From Paeniglutamicibacter sulfureus (GTDB lineage Bacteria > Actinomycetota > Actinomycetes > Actinomycetales > Micrococcaceae): a DNA stretch of 64,000 bases. A program made the position numbers and the translations under genes. The stretch covers positions 1,240,001-1,304,000 of the forward strand of contig NZ_BAAAWO010000001.1 in the NCBI RefSeq assembly GCF_039535115.1. Direction: 5' to 3'. The notes beneath the pieces are model-generated. The model had not been told where the DNA came from. It did no database searches and was given only the letters and a program-made list of their open reading frames with translations. Below, piece by piece: positions 18,273 through 26,481 of this stretch; the stretch's first letter is position 1, and the number at the start of each line of letters is the position of its first letter.

Positions 18273-19255
18273 TATTTTCCTTCTTTCAGCCACTGGGCGA
18301 GCTCGCTGGCCCAGTAGGTCAACACGGTGTCGGCCCCGGCGCGGCGGATGCCCAGCACGGATTCGGTGATGGCGGCGCGGCGGTCGATCCAGCCGTTGGC
18401 GGCGGCGGCCTCGATCATCGCGTACTCGCCGGAGATCTGGTAGGCGGAGACCGGCACCGGGGACATGGCGGCCACGTCGGCCAGCACGTCCAGGTAGCTC
18501 ATGGCCGGCTTGACCATGACCATGTCGGCGCCCTCGGCCAGGTCCAGCTCGACCTCGATCATCGCCTCGCGGCGGTTGGAGGCATCCATCTGGTAGGTTC
18601 GGCGATCGCCCTTCAACTGGGAATCGACGGCCTCGCGGAACGGGCCGTAGAACGCACTGGCGTACTTCGCGGCGTAGGCGAGGATGGAGACATCCTGGTG
18701 ACCGGCGTCGTCCAGCGCCTGGCGGATCACCGCTACCTGGCCGTCCATCATGCCCGAAGGGCCGAGCATGTGCGCTCCGGCCTCGGCCTGCGCGACGGCC
18801 ATGCGGCCGTAGATTTCGAGCGTGGCGTCGTTGTCGACATTGCCCGCCGCATCGAGCACGCCGCAGTGGCCGTGGTCGGTGAATTCGTCCAGGCAGACAT
18901 CGGACATGATGACCAGCTCGTCGCCGACCTCGGCGCGCACTGCCTCGATCCCGCGGTTCAGGATGCCGGCCGGGTCCACGCCCGCACTGCCGGTGGCGTC
19001 GCGGGTCTCCGGGATGCCGAAGAGCATGATACCTCCCAGGCCCAGCGTGACGGCCTCGGCGGCGGCTGCCTTAAGCGTGTCCATGGTGTGCTGGACAACC
19101 CCCGGCATGGAGGTGATCGGGTTCGGTTCGGTGAGCCCCTCGCGCACGAACGCGGGCAGGATCAGCTGCTGCGGGGCCATCACGAGCTCGGCCGAAAGCC
19201 GGCGCATCGCTGGGGTGGTGCGCAGGCGACGGGGCCTGCGGGCGGGGAATGACAT
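18272..19255 (-). CDS. hemB: Porphobilinogen synthase (delta-aminolaevulinic acid dehydratase)
   Basis: 327 residues. It condenses two 5-aminolaevulinate molecules to porphobilinogen. The Schiff-base lysines are in [12 protein letters not shown] and [10 protein letters not shown]. The metal region reads [14 protein letters not shown]: two of the three zinc cysteines of Zn-type enzymes are present and the middle one is Asp. ATG 19255 has AAGGAG 5 nt upstream. It overlaps hemL by 1 nt and follows hemD after a 122-nt gap that contains short repeats. Confidence 0.95.
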   Translation of the reverse strand: MSFPARRPRRLRTTPAMRRLSAELVMAPQQLILPAFVREGLTEPNPITSMPGVVQHTMDTLKAAAAEAVTLGLGGIMLFGIPETRDATGSAGVDPAGILNRGIEAVRAEVGDELVIMSDVCLDEFTDHGHCGVLDAAGNVDNDATLEIYGRMAVAQAEAGAHMLGPSGMMDGQVAVIRQALDDAGHQDVSILAYAAKYASAFYGPFREAVDSQLKGDRRTYQMDASNRREAMIEVELDLAEGADMVMVKPAMSYLDVLADVAAMSPVPVSAYQISGEYAMIEAAAANGWIDRRAAITESVLGIRRAGADTVLTYWASELAQWLKEGK

Positions 19256-19291
19256 TCTGGCTCCTTGTGAAGCTCGTGACTGGGGGTTTGA

Positions 19292-19335
19292 AGGCGGGGG
19301 TGGTTCGAAGGCTGGCGGTGGTTCGAAAGCTGGGG
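19292..19335. repeat. Short tandem repeat between hemD and hemB
   Basis: GGTGGTTCGAAGGCTGGC is followed directly by GGTGGTTCGAAAGCTGGG, with a degenerate third copy just before. The unit is about 18 bp. It lies in the only large gap inside the minus-strand haem operon. No function can be assigned. Confidence 0.55.
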
Positions 19336-19377
19336 GGTGTGCGGCGCCGACTTCGGGCCGGCGCCGCGGGATCCCCC

Positions 19378-20250
19378 CTAGGTCGGGGGTTCTTGCGCGG
19401 GCTGCAGGGATTGCTCCCAGGCGTTGATGAGGCCCTCGGGGGTCGGGAAACCGGCGGTGGCGGTCGGCTCCAGCCCGTGGGCGCGCAGGCGGGCAGCGGT
19501 GCTGTCGCCGATTGCCACCAGCGCCAGGTTCGCCCCGGGTGCCGGGACCAGGGACAGGAACTGGTCCACGGTGCTCGGAGAGGTGAAGAACACCGCATCC
19601 AGCCGGTCCACGGCGGCGGGCAGCTGGTCCCGGGCCAGGGTGTGGCTGCCGTGGGGCAGGTCGGGGTCCGGCAGCGGGGGCTGCAGGGCCAATTCGGGAT
19701 CTGCGGGGGCCGGGACGGTGCGGTAGGCGATGACGATATGTGCGTCCCAGCCGCTGGCGGTGAAGCCGTCGCGCAACGTCGGGGAGGCGATGTCAGCCTG
19801 CGGCATGAATGCGGTGTGCGCCTTGCCGGCCGGGGGCGGGGAGCTGAGTTCCTCCCACTCGGCGAGCATGCCGCGCGCCGAATGGTCGTGCTCCGGCATG
19901 AAGTCCACGGACGCGCCCAGCGCCTTCACGGCGCGCGCCGTCGCCTCGCCGACCACCGCAACCCGCGTGTTTCGCGGAATGCGCAGTTCCAGGCCCAGGG
20001 CCCGGGCGCGGAGTTCAAGGGCCCTGGCCGTATTCACCGAGGTGAGCACCAGCCAGTCGAACTCGCCGTCCAGCAGCCGGCGCACCCCGGCATCCAGCAC
20101 GCCGGTGTCGGCGGGCAGCTCGAAGTCGATGAGCCTGCACACGGCCGCGGACGCGCCGCGCGCCGCCAGCCGCGCCACCGTTTCCGCGGCCCGCGCGGGG
20201 TCGCGCAGCAGCAGGGCGGTGCGGCCGGCGAGCACTGAATCAGCGTTCAT
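19378..20250 (-). CDS. hemD: Uroporphyrinogen-III synthase
   Basis: 290 residues with the HemD two-lobe pattern: [78 protein letters not shown] and [16 protein letters not shown]. HemD sequences are poorly conserved, but gene position and these motifs agree. It closes and inverts ring D of hydroxymethylbilane. Start ATG 20250, 8 nt after the hemC stop; the longer open frame upstream is an antisense-type extension within hemC. Confidence 0.88.
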   Translation of the reverse strand: MNADSVLAGRTALLLRDPARAAETVARLAARGASAAVCRLIDFELPADTGVLDAGVRRLLDGEFDWLVLTSVNTARALELRARALGLELRIPRNTRVAVVGEATARAVKALGASVDFMPEHDHSARGMLAEWEELSSPPPAGKAHTAFMPQADIASPTLRDGFTASGWDAHIVIAYRTVPAPADPELALQPPLPDPDLPHGSHTLARDQLPAAVDRLDAVFFTSPSTVDQFLSLVPAPGANLALVAIGDSTAARLRAHGLEPTATAGFPTPEGLINAWEQSLQPAQEPPT

Positions 20251-20258
20251 GGTGGCGA

Positions 20259-21233
20259 CTAGAGTCCCGCCAGGTCGGCAGCGCCCTCGCGCAGCAATTG
20301 CTCGGCCAGCGCCACGCCCAGGGCGTGGGCGCCGTCGACGGTGAGCGTTTGCGTGGTGGCGGAGCGGCGCATGGTGTCGGTGCCGTCCGGACGGCAAGCC
20401 ACCGAGTCGAGTACCAGGACTTCGCCGTGCACCGTGGCCAGCGCGCCGATGGGCGCGGCGCAGCCGGCCTCGAGGCGGGCCAGCAGCGCGCGCTCGGCGG
20501 TGATGGCCAGGCGCGTGTCGCCGTCGTCCATGGTTTCCAAGGCCGCGTCGACGGACGGGTGTCCGCTGCCGCCGGTCCGCACCTCCACGGCCAGGGAGCC
20601 CTGGCCGGGGGCCGGGAGCATGATCTCCGGGTCCAGGTACTCGGTGATGTGCGATTCCAGGCCCAGGCGCTCCAGGCCGGCGGCGGCCAGGATGACCGCG
20701 TCCAGGTCGCCCTGGGCGGTGCGCCCCACTCCCCCGTCGTCCTTTTGCGCCGGCGAGCCCTTGACCCGGCCCAGCCGGGTGCCGACGTTGCCGCGGATGT
20801 CCACGATCTTCAGATCCGGCCGGAAGGCCAGCACCTGGGCGGCGCGGCGCGGGGATCCGGTGCCGACGGTGGCTCCCTCGGGCAATTCGGCCAGGAAAAG
20901 CCCGTCGCGGGCGCACAAGGCGTCGCGAACGTCCGCTCGCTTCGGCGTGGCGGCAATGACCAGGCCCTCGGGCTGCGTGGTGGGCAGGTCCTTGAGCGAG
21001 TGCACCGCAAGGTCGCAGTTGCCCTCGTAGAGCGCCTGGCGCAGGGCGGCGGCGAACACGCCGGTGCCGCCGAGCTGGGACAGCGGACCGGTGGTCACGT
21101 CCCCCTCGGTCTTGACCAGCACGGTGTCGTAGGGGACCTGGGAGATCTCGTGCAGTTGCGCGGCGACGTTCCCGGTCTGCGTGGTGGCCAGCGCAGAGCC
21201 GCGGGTGCCGATGGTGAAGCGTTCGGCGCTCAT
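20259..21233 (-). CDS. hemC: Hydroxymethylbilane synthase (porphobilinogen deaminase)
   Basis: 324 residues. The N-terminus FTIGTRGSALATTQT is the family signature. VHSLKDLPT contains the catalytic Asp/Lys region, and RALLARLEAGCAAPIGA holds the cysteine that carries the dipyrromethane cofactor. It polymerises four porphobilinogens. ATG 21233 overlaps the hemH stop by 4 nt (ATGA), so the start is secure. Confidence 0.95.
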   Translation of the reverse strand: MSAERFTIGTRGSALATTQTGNVAAQLHEISQVPYDTVLVKTEGDVTTGPLSQLGGTGVFAAALRQALYEGNCDLAVHSLKDLPTTQPEGLVIAATPKRADVRDALCARDGLFLAELPEGATVGTGSPRRAAQVLAFRPDLKIVDIRGNVGTRLGRVKGSPAQKDDGGVGRTAQGDLDAVILAAAGLERLGLESHITEYLDPEIMLPAPGQGSLAVEVRTGGSGHPSVDAALETMDDGDTRLAITAERALLARLEAGCAAPIGALATVHGEVLVLDSVACRPDGTDTMRRSATTQTLTVDGAHALGVALAEQLLREGAADLAGL

Positions 21234-22435
21234 GATGCAGGCACCCCGACCTCGGAGTCGACGGCGGCGATGGTCGGTTTGGTGCTCCCGTCGCGCATCA
21301 CCTTCACGCAGCAGTTGGGGCGGCACACATCGAACCACGGGCCGAGCTCGGCGACCGAGGCGCGTCCGGGCTTCAGCGCGCTTCCGTCGGGGCCGGCCAG
21401 GCGCTCGGCCACCAGGTCGACCATGCCGGAGACGAACGTGGCGTGGGTCCCGGGGGTCGGGGCGCGGTGGAAGGCCAGGCCGAGTTCGGCGCAGGTTTCC
21501 TTCGCCTCGGTGTCCAGGTCCCAGAGGACCTCCATGTGGTCCGAGACGAAGCCGATGGGCATCACCACGACCCCGGCGACGCCGGCGGCCAGGTACTGCG
21601 TGAGCGCATCGTTGATGTCCGGTTCCAGCCACGGCACGTGCGGGGCGCCGGAGCGGGACTGGAAGACCAGGGAGTGCTCCAGGCCGGCGGCCTCGGGCAC
21701 CCCGGCCAGGATCGCGTCGGCCACCGCCAGGTGCTGGGCCGAGTACAGGTCGGTGTCCAACTGCGCGACCATCTCGCGCGGGCCGGCGGCCTGGGCGTCG
21801 GAGGTCGGGATGGAGTGGGTGACAAAGACGATTCTGATCTCGCCCTCCGGGTTGCCGGCCGTCGCCAGCTGCGCCCGGACGTTGGCCAGCGAGTCGCGCA
21901 GCCCGTCCATGAACGGGTTCACGAACGCGGGGGTGTCGAAGTACTGGCGCACCTTGTCCACCTCGAGCTTGCCCTCCAGCCCGGTCTCGCGCAGGGCGAC
22001 GCCCAGGTCCTCGCGGTACTGGCGGCAGGAGGAGTAGCCGGAGTAGGCGCTGGTGGAGAGCATCAGCACCGTGCGGTGCCCCTCGGCATGGATCTGCTCG
22101 ATGGTTTCCGCGACATACGGCGCCCAGTTGCGGTTGCCCCAGTAGACCGGCACGTTGATGCCGCGGGCGGCCAACTCGGCCTCCAGGGCCGCCTTCAACG
22201 CGCGGTTCTGCGCGTTGATCGGGGAGACGCCGCCGTTGGCCCGGTAGTGGGTGGCGACCTCCTCGAGGCGCTCGTCGGGGATGCCGCGGCCGGCCGTGAC
22301 ATTGCGCAGGAACGGGATCACGTCCTCCTGGCCCTCGGGGCCGCCGAAGGACGCCAGCAGGATCGCGTCGTACGCCTTGGGTTCCATCACGCCGTTGGCG
22401 TCGTATCCGGTGCGAGGATCGAAATCCTGGCTCAT
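21230..22435 (-). CDS. hemH: Ferrochelatase (coproporphyrin ferrochelatase)
   Basis: 401 residues, also called cpfC. It inserts Fe(II) into coproporphyrin III in the actinobacterial pathway. Landmarks are AILLASFGGPEG, SPINAQNRAL, MLSTSAYSGYSSCRQY, FVTHSIPTSDA with the conserved His, SRSGAPHVPWLEPDINDAL and VMPIGFVSDHMEVLWDLD with the conserved Glu. The C-terminal VCRPNCCVKVM cysteines fit the [2Fe-2S] cluster seen in actinobacterial ferrochelatases. Neighbouring chdC and cgoX support the coproporphyrin-dependent route. ATG 22435 overlaps the chdC stop by 4 nt. Confidence 0.95.
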   Translation of the reverse strand: MSQDFDPRTGYDANGVMEPKAYDAILLASFGGPEGQEDVIPFLRNVTAGRGIPDERLEEVATHYRANGGVSPINAQNRALKAALEAELAARGINVPVYWGNRNWAPYVAETIEQIHAEGHRTVLMLSTSAYSGYSSCRQYREDLGVALRETGLEGKLEVDKVRQYFDTPAFVNPFMDGLRDSLANVRAQLATAGNPEGEIRIVFVTHSIPTSDAQAAGPREMVAQLDTDLYSAQHLAVADAILAGVPEAAGLEHSLVFQSRSGAPHVPWLEPDINDALTQYLAAGVAGVVVMPIGFVSDHMEVLWDLDTEAKETCAELGLAFHRAPTPGTHATFVSGMVDLVAERLAGPDGSALKPGRASVAELGPWFDVCRPNCCVKVMRDGSTKPTIAAVDSEVGVPAS

Positions 22436-23145
22436 CGCAGGACCTCGGCGACCTCGGCGGTGGAAATGCGGCGACCGGTGTAGAACGGGGTTTCCTCGCG
22501 CACGTGGTTGCGGGCCTCGGTGTAGCGCAGGTGGCGCATCATGTCGACGAGGTCGATCATGTCCGGGGCCTCGAGGCAGATCTGCCATTCGTAGTCGCTG
22601 AAGGAGAAGGCGGCGACGGTGTTGGCCAGCACCTCGGGGAACTCGCGGCCCAGGATGCCGTGGTCGCGCAGCATCTTGCCGCGCTCCTTGGGGTCCAGCA
22701 GGTACCAGTCGTTGGAGCGCACGAACGGGTAGACGGTCATCCAGGTCTCCGGGGCCACGCCGCGGGCGAAGGCCGGCGAGTGGTCCTTGGCGAACTCGGC
22801 CTCGCGGTGCACGCCCATGGTCGAGTAGACGATGGAGGTCTCGGCGAAGAGGTAGGAGCGGCGGATCTTGCGCACCGCTGCCTGCAGGGACTCGGCGGTC
22901 GGGCCGTGGACCCAGGTCATCACGTCGGCGTCCTCGCGCATGGCGGAGACGTCGTAGGTGCCGCGCAGGGTCACTCCCTCGGCGGCGAGCTCGGCGATGA
23001 GCGCGTCAAACGCCTCGACGCCCTCGTGGCGGTCCAGGTCCGAATCGCGCTTGAAGACGGTCCACAGGGTGTAGTACATGGTCGCGTCGGAACCCGCTGC
23101 TTCGCGGTCGCGGATGACGGGTGAGTTGGATTCCACTGCACTCAT
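22432..23145 (-). CDS. chdC: Coproheme decarboxylase ChdC (HemQ)
   Basis: 237 residues, chlorite-dismutase superfamily. It carries out the two oxidative decarboxylations of coproheme to haem b with peroxide. Seen: MYYTLWTVFKRD, DVMTWVHGPTAESLQ, FAKDHSPAFARG, MTVYPFVRSNDWYLL with the catalytic-site Tyr, and FSDYEWQICLEAPDMIDLVDMMRHLRYTEARNHV. AGGAG lies about 9 nt before ATG 23145. Its presence marks the Gram-positive coproporphyrin pathway. It overlaps hemH by 4 nt. Confidence 0.95.
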   Translation of the reverse strand: MSAVESNSPVIRDREAAGSDATMYYTLWTVFKRDSDLDRHEGVEAFDALIAELAAEGVTLRGTYDVSAMREDADVMTWVHGPTAESLQAAVRKIRRSYLFAETSIVYSTMGVHREAEFAKDHSPAFARGVAPETWMTVYPFVRSNDWYLLDPKERGKMLRDHGILGREFPEVLANTVAAFSFSDYEWQICLEAPDMIDLVDMMRHLRYTEARNHVREETPFYTGRRISTAEVAEVLR

Positions 23146-23232
23146 GGTTTGGATCTCCTGCTTTCTTGGCGGTGCTCCGCCCGTGGGGGCGAAGCGGTAA
23201 TCGTAAGTGAAACGAATCTCTGGGTGGAAGGC

Positions 23233-25047
23233 TCAGCTGACGGTGATGCGCAGCCGTTTGCGGGTGTCGGCGATGACGGAGGCCAGGCCGGTGCCAGCCA
23301 GCCAGGCCCCGACGATGTCCAGCCCCTGGTGGGTGGCGGCGAGTTCGCGGATCAGGGCAACGCGCTTGGCATGGCCGGTGGTGGCGAAGGGCAGCGCTCC
23401 GGAATAGCGCACCACGTCGAAGCCCAGGATGTCCCCGGCGGTGATCTCGATTCCCAGCAGCACCGAGGCGTCCTTCAGCGCCGCGTTGCGCAGCGAGGAG
23501 TCATCGGCGTTCACCAGGGCGGAGGCCACGTCGTTGAGTCGTCCGTAGGACAGGCGCAGCACATGGGAGCCGGGGCCCGATTCGTCCCCGAGCCAGTGCC
23601 ACTTGGCGGTGGCGTGGGTCAGCGCCTTGGCCCCGACGTCATCGACGGTGGGGGCCACCAGCAGTCCGGTGCCGCGCGGGGCGTCGTCGAGTTCGGGCTT
23701 GTCGACCACCAGGGTGACCAGGGAAATGCCGGCACCCGGAGCCGGGCGGTGCTCGGCGAACCCGGCGTCGATGCCGCGCAAAAGATCGACGGCGGTTTCG
23801 CCGCCGGTGGCCATGACGAGGCGGTCGGCAAGCACTTCGCGCCGCTGTCCGGCCCCGGCGGCCCCGGCCCCGGCCTCGTGGGCCTGGCGCTCGTGGCGTT
23901 CGTGCCGCGATTCCTTTTCGTGCTTGGCGTCCTTGGCCGCGGAGGCGGCGGCGGCCCGCGGGGCCAGCTCAATGCGGAAGCCGGTGCCCCCGGCGCCCGG
24001 CGCGATGCCTGCCACCGGGCTGTTGGCGTGCAGCTGGACGCCCGCGGCCTGGAGGTCGGCGACCAGCGCCGCGGCGAGGCGGTTCATGCCCCCGGAGACG
24101 GATGCGACGGCGGATCCGGCAGGGGCCGCTGCACGCATGGCTGCGACGGCGCGGGCCAGCGAGCCGTGTTTGTGCACGGCCGCGCGCAGCCCCGGCGCGA
24201 TGGCGTCCACGTCAAGGGTGTCGGGGTCCGCCGAGTGCACCCCGGAGACCACGGGGGTCACCAGGTTCTCCAGCACCGCCGAGCCCATGCGGGAGCGGAC
24301 CAGGGCGCCGAGGGACATGTCGCCCTCGAGGATCTTCTTGGAGACCGGGGTGATCAAGTCGGCGGCGGCACGCAGCGCGCCGGCACGGCCCACGGCGCGG
24401 CGCACCTCCTCGGCCCACGGGTCCCCGGGGATGCCCAGGATGCCGGTGGCGGGAAGCGGCAGGACCACGTTCTCCGCCCCGCGCTTGAGGTAGAGCCAGG
24501 CTCCCCCGGGTTCGGGCGTGACGATGTCATCACCCAGGCCCAGTTCGCCCAGCAGGTCGGCGACGGCGGTGGAGCGGGTGGCGAAGGATTCGGCGCCGGC
24601 ATCCAGTGCCAGCCCGGCGACCTCGTGGAGTCCCACGCAGCCGCCGAAGACGGGTCCTGCCTCGTGCAGCTGGACGCGGTGGCCGCTGGCCGCCAGTTCC
24701 CGGGCGGCCACCAGCCCGGAGATCCCGCCGCCGACGACCACTGCCAACGGGGCGTCGGGAACACTTGGTGCCGGTGGGTGGGCCTCGGTGCCGCGGGCCC
24801 GGTTCAGCAGGCGCAGGGCGTGGGCAGCCGCAGTGGAGGCGACCTGGGTGGGCCTGGCCTTGGCGGGCGCCTGCCCTGCGGCGGGCGCCTGCCCTGCGGC
24901 GGGCGCCTGGTCGCCGTCGACATCCCGGCCGGATACTTTCGCCGGCGTCCCGGCGTCGGCCGGTTCCTGGCGCACGCGCCCGTGGCTGGTTGCGCCGACC
25001 TCGTCGGCCGAGCCGCTGCGGGGCTGCTCTGGGACGTTTGGCACCAT
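23233..25047 (-). CDS. cgoX: Coproporphyrinogen III oxidase CgoX (HemY type) with unusual extensions
   Basis: 604 residues, against roughly 450-480 for the family. FAD-binding VVVGGGISGLVAARELAASGHRVQLHE begins only at about residue 103. The first 100 residues are low complexity with a GQAPAA repeat encoded by near-identical DNA repeats. A second insertion at about 369-391 is rich in His, Glu and Lys (KHEKESRHERHERQAHE). The rest is normal: ALDAGAESFATR, SGGMNRLAAALVADL, GLVLAPTVDD-type region, GAWLAGTGLASVIADTR. It oxidises coproporphyrinogen III to coproporphyrin III for HemH. ATG 25047 is chosen; an upstream in-frame start adds 29 arginine-rich residues with no family support. Confidence 0.9.
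   Translation of the reverse strand: MVPNVPEQPRSGSADEVGATSHGRVRQEPADAGTPAKVSGRDVDGDQAPAAGQAPAAGQAPAKARPTQVASTAAAHALRLLNRARGTEAHPPAPSVPDAPLAVVVGGGISGLVAARELAASGHRVQLHEAGPVFGGCVGLHEVAGLALDAGAESFATRSTAVADLLGELGLGDDIVTPEPGGAWLYLKRGAENVVLPLPATGILGIPGDPWAEEVRRAVGRAGALRAAADLITPVSKKILEGDMSLGALVRSRMGSAVLENLVTPVVSGVHSADPDTLDVDAIAPGLRAAVHKHGSLARAVAAMRAAAPAGSAVASVSGGMNRLAAALVADLQAAGVQLHANSPVAGIAPGAGGTGFRIELAPRAAAASAAKDAKHEKESRHERHERQAHEAGAGAAGAGQRREVLADRLVMATGGETAVDLLRGIDAGFAEHRPAPGAGISLVTLVVDKPELDDAPRGTGLLVAPTVDDVGAKALTHATAKWHWLGDESGPGSHVLRLSYGRLNDVASALVNADDSSLRNAALKDASVLLGIEITAGDILGFDVVRYSGALPFATTGHAKRVALIRELAATHQGLDIVGAWLAGTGLASVIADTRKRLRITVS
24883..24910. repeat. Tandem repeat inside the cgoX N-terminal extension
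   Basis: The unit GGCGGGCGCCTGCCCTGC occurs twice in a row, with a third partial copy (GGCGGGCGCCTGG). It encodes the GQAPAA repeat. Such a repeat could vary in copy number between strains while staying in frame, since the unit is 18 bp. Confidence 0.6.
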
Positions 25048-25161
25048 CAACTCTTTTCCGGGAAAACGAAGGTGTAACTGACGGGTCCGGGGTGCGCTGC
25101 GCGTGGCCTTCGCGCGGAGGCCCGCGCACCGCACCCCGGCGGTACTGCTGGTGGTTCTAGC

Positions 25162-26232
25162 TTAACGCCCTGCCACCGGGATCGAGTGAATCAGCTCGAC
25201 CACGCGGGTGAGGGTCTCCGGGTTGGTTTCCGGCGGCACGCCGTGGCCCAGGTTCGCCACGTGCGCCGGCGCGGTGTCGCCGGCGGCCAGCACCTCGCGC
25301 ACGTGGGCCTCGAGGACCTCCCACGGTGCGGTCAACAGGGCCGGGTCGATGTTGCCCTGCAGCGGGATGTCCCCGCCCAGGCGGCGGTTGGCCTCGTCCA
25401 GCGGCAGGCGGTAGTCAACGCCCATGACGTCGACGCCCACGTTGCGCATCGCGCCGAGCAGTTCGGAGGTGCCGGTGCCGAAGTGCACCAGCGGGACGCC
25501 GGTGTCGCGCACGAGGTCCAGGGCACGCGCCGAGGCGGGTGCCACGAAGTTGGTGTAGTCCCCCAGCGAGAGCGACCCGGCCCAGGAGTCGAAGAGTTGT
25601 CCGGCGGAGGCGCCGGCCTCAATCTGGGCGCGCAGGAACGCGCCGGAAGCATCGGCTGCCCAGTTGGCCAGTTCCTCCCAGACGCCGGGCTGCGCGTGCA
25701 TCATGGTGCGCGGGCCCATGTGGTCGCGGGACGGGCGTCCCTCCACCATGTAGGCGGCCACCGTGAACGGGGCGCCGGCGAAACCGATCAGCGGGGTGTT
25801 GCCCAGTTGCTCCACGGTCATCGCGACGGCCTCGCGGATCGGGTCCAGGGCCGCGTCGTCCATCTTGGGCAGCGCGCGCACATCGGCCGCGGTGCGCACC
25901 GGGGCGCCCAGCACCGGGCCGACGCCCGGAACGATGTCCACGTCGATGCCGGCGAGCTTAAGCGGGATGACGATGTCGGAGAAGAAGATCCCGGCATCCA
26001 CGTCGTGGCGGCGCACCGGCTGCAAGGTGATTTCGGAGGCCATGTCCGGACGCAAGCACGATTCGAGCATCTCGGTGCCCTCGCGCAGCTTGCGGTATTC
26101 GGGCAGCGAACGGCCTGCCTGGCGCATGAACCACACGGGTCTGCGGCTGGGCTTCTGGCCGCGGTAGGCGGAAATCAACGGGGAATTGGCGGTACGACCG
26201 TCCATCAGCGGGTGGTTCTGGCTCAACGTCAT
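25162..26232 (-). CDS. hemE: Uroporphyrinogen decarboxylase
   Basis: 356 residues. The N-terminal RPVWFMRQAGRSLPEYR is the family signature with the catalytic Arg pair. DAGIFFSDIVIPLKLAGIDV, IGFAGAPFTVAAYMVEG and PLQGNIDPALL are further hallmarks. It converts uroporphyrinogen III to coproporphyrinogen III for CgoX. Start ATG 26232 is preferred because an extra 22-residue upstream reading has no homology-like features; no strong ribosome-binding site is visible. It begins the minus-strand haem operon and diverges from hemA. Confidence 0.94.
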   Translation of the reverse strand: MTLSQNHPLMDGRTANSPLISAYRGQKPSRRPVWFMRQAGRSLPEYRKLREGTEMLESCLRPDMASEITLQPVRRHDVDAGIFFSDIVIPLKLAGIDVDIVPGVGPVLGAPVRTAADVRALPKMDDAALDPIREAVAMTVEQLGNTPLIGFAGAPFTVAAYMVEGRPSRDHMGPRTMMHAQPGVWEELANWAADASGAFLRAQIEAGASAGQLFDSWAGSLSLGDYTNFVAPASARALDLVRDTGVPLVHFGTGTSELLGAMRNVGVDVMGVDYRLPLDEANRRLGGDIPLQGNIDPALLTAPWEVLEAHVREVLAAGDTAPAHVANLGHGVPPETNPETLTRVVELIHSIPVAGR

Positions 26233-26481
26233 GGCATTGATTCTGCCAACATGTTGCGCCGAATCGTAATCCGCACGCCCCCAGCGAACACGCACCATGA
26301 TTTGGGGGGAAAAAACCGGTACGAAACCAGTGCCTCACGGCACATAACGGGGCTATCATGGGGAAACCGATTCATTGGGGAAGCGGTACTTGGGGGAACT
26401 GTTCATTGGGGACGCTGTTGATTCAGCCTGGGGGATGGTCGAACCTGTCACATGCGATGCTCTACGTGACGTAGAAGCGCT
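26233..26481. promoter_or_regulatory. Divergent hemE/hemA control region with G-rich repeats
   Basis: The region carries repeated TTGGGGA-like elements on the plus strand: near 26302-26310, 26356-26366, 26371-26383, 26389-26399, 26402-26413 and 26426-26437. The middle four are 15-17 bp apart. The best copies read TTCATTGGGGA at 26371-26381 and 26402-26412. A palindrome CTACGT-G-ACGTAG (26462-26474) follows close to hemA. The layout looks like a multi-site regulatory region controlling both haem transcripts; the regulator is unknown. Confidence 0.5.
26462..26474. promoter_or_regulatory. hemA: Palindromic operator candidate at the hemA promoter
   Basis: CTACGT and ACGTAG flank one G; the match extends imperfectly to GCTCTACGT/ACGTAGAAGC. 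It lies just before TATGAT (26481-26486), a good -10 hexamer, so a bound protein would occlude RNA polymerase. Confidence 0.4.

Noticed and set aside
19262..19278. A Rex-type redox operator (TTGTGAA half-site) before hemB
   Set aside because: Only one half-site is seen and it overlaps the hemB ribosome-binding region; no inverted partner.
20298..22037. A 579-codon open frame on the plus strand opposite hemC and hemH
   Set aside because: It is antisense to well-supported genes; in such GC-rich DNA long antisense open frames are expected. Its composition (Gly/Gln/Arg/His-rich) is not protein-like.
23149..25077. A 642-codon open frame on the plus strand across cgoX
   Set aside because: Shadow of cgoX on the opposite strand; Gly/Gln-rich with no recognisable domain.
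26360..26435. A G-quadruplex in the hemA upstream region
   Set aside because: There are five runs of four to five G, but the loops are about 12 nt long, longer than in stable canonical quadruplexes; direct repeats explain the pattern better.
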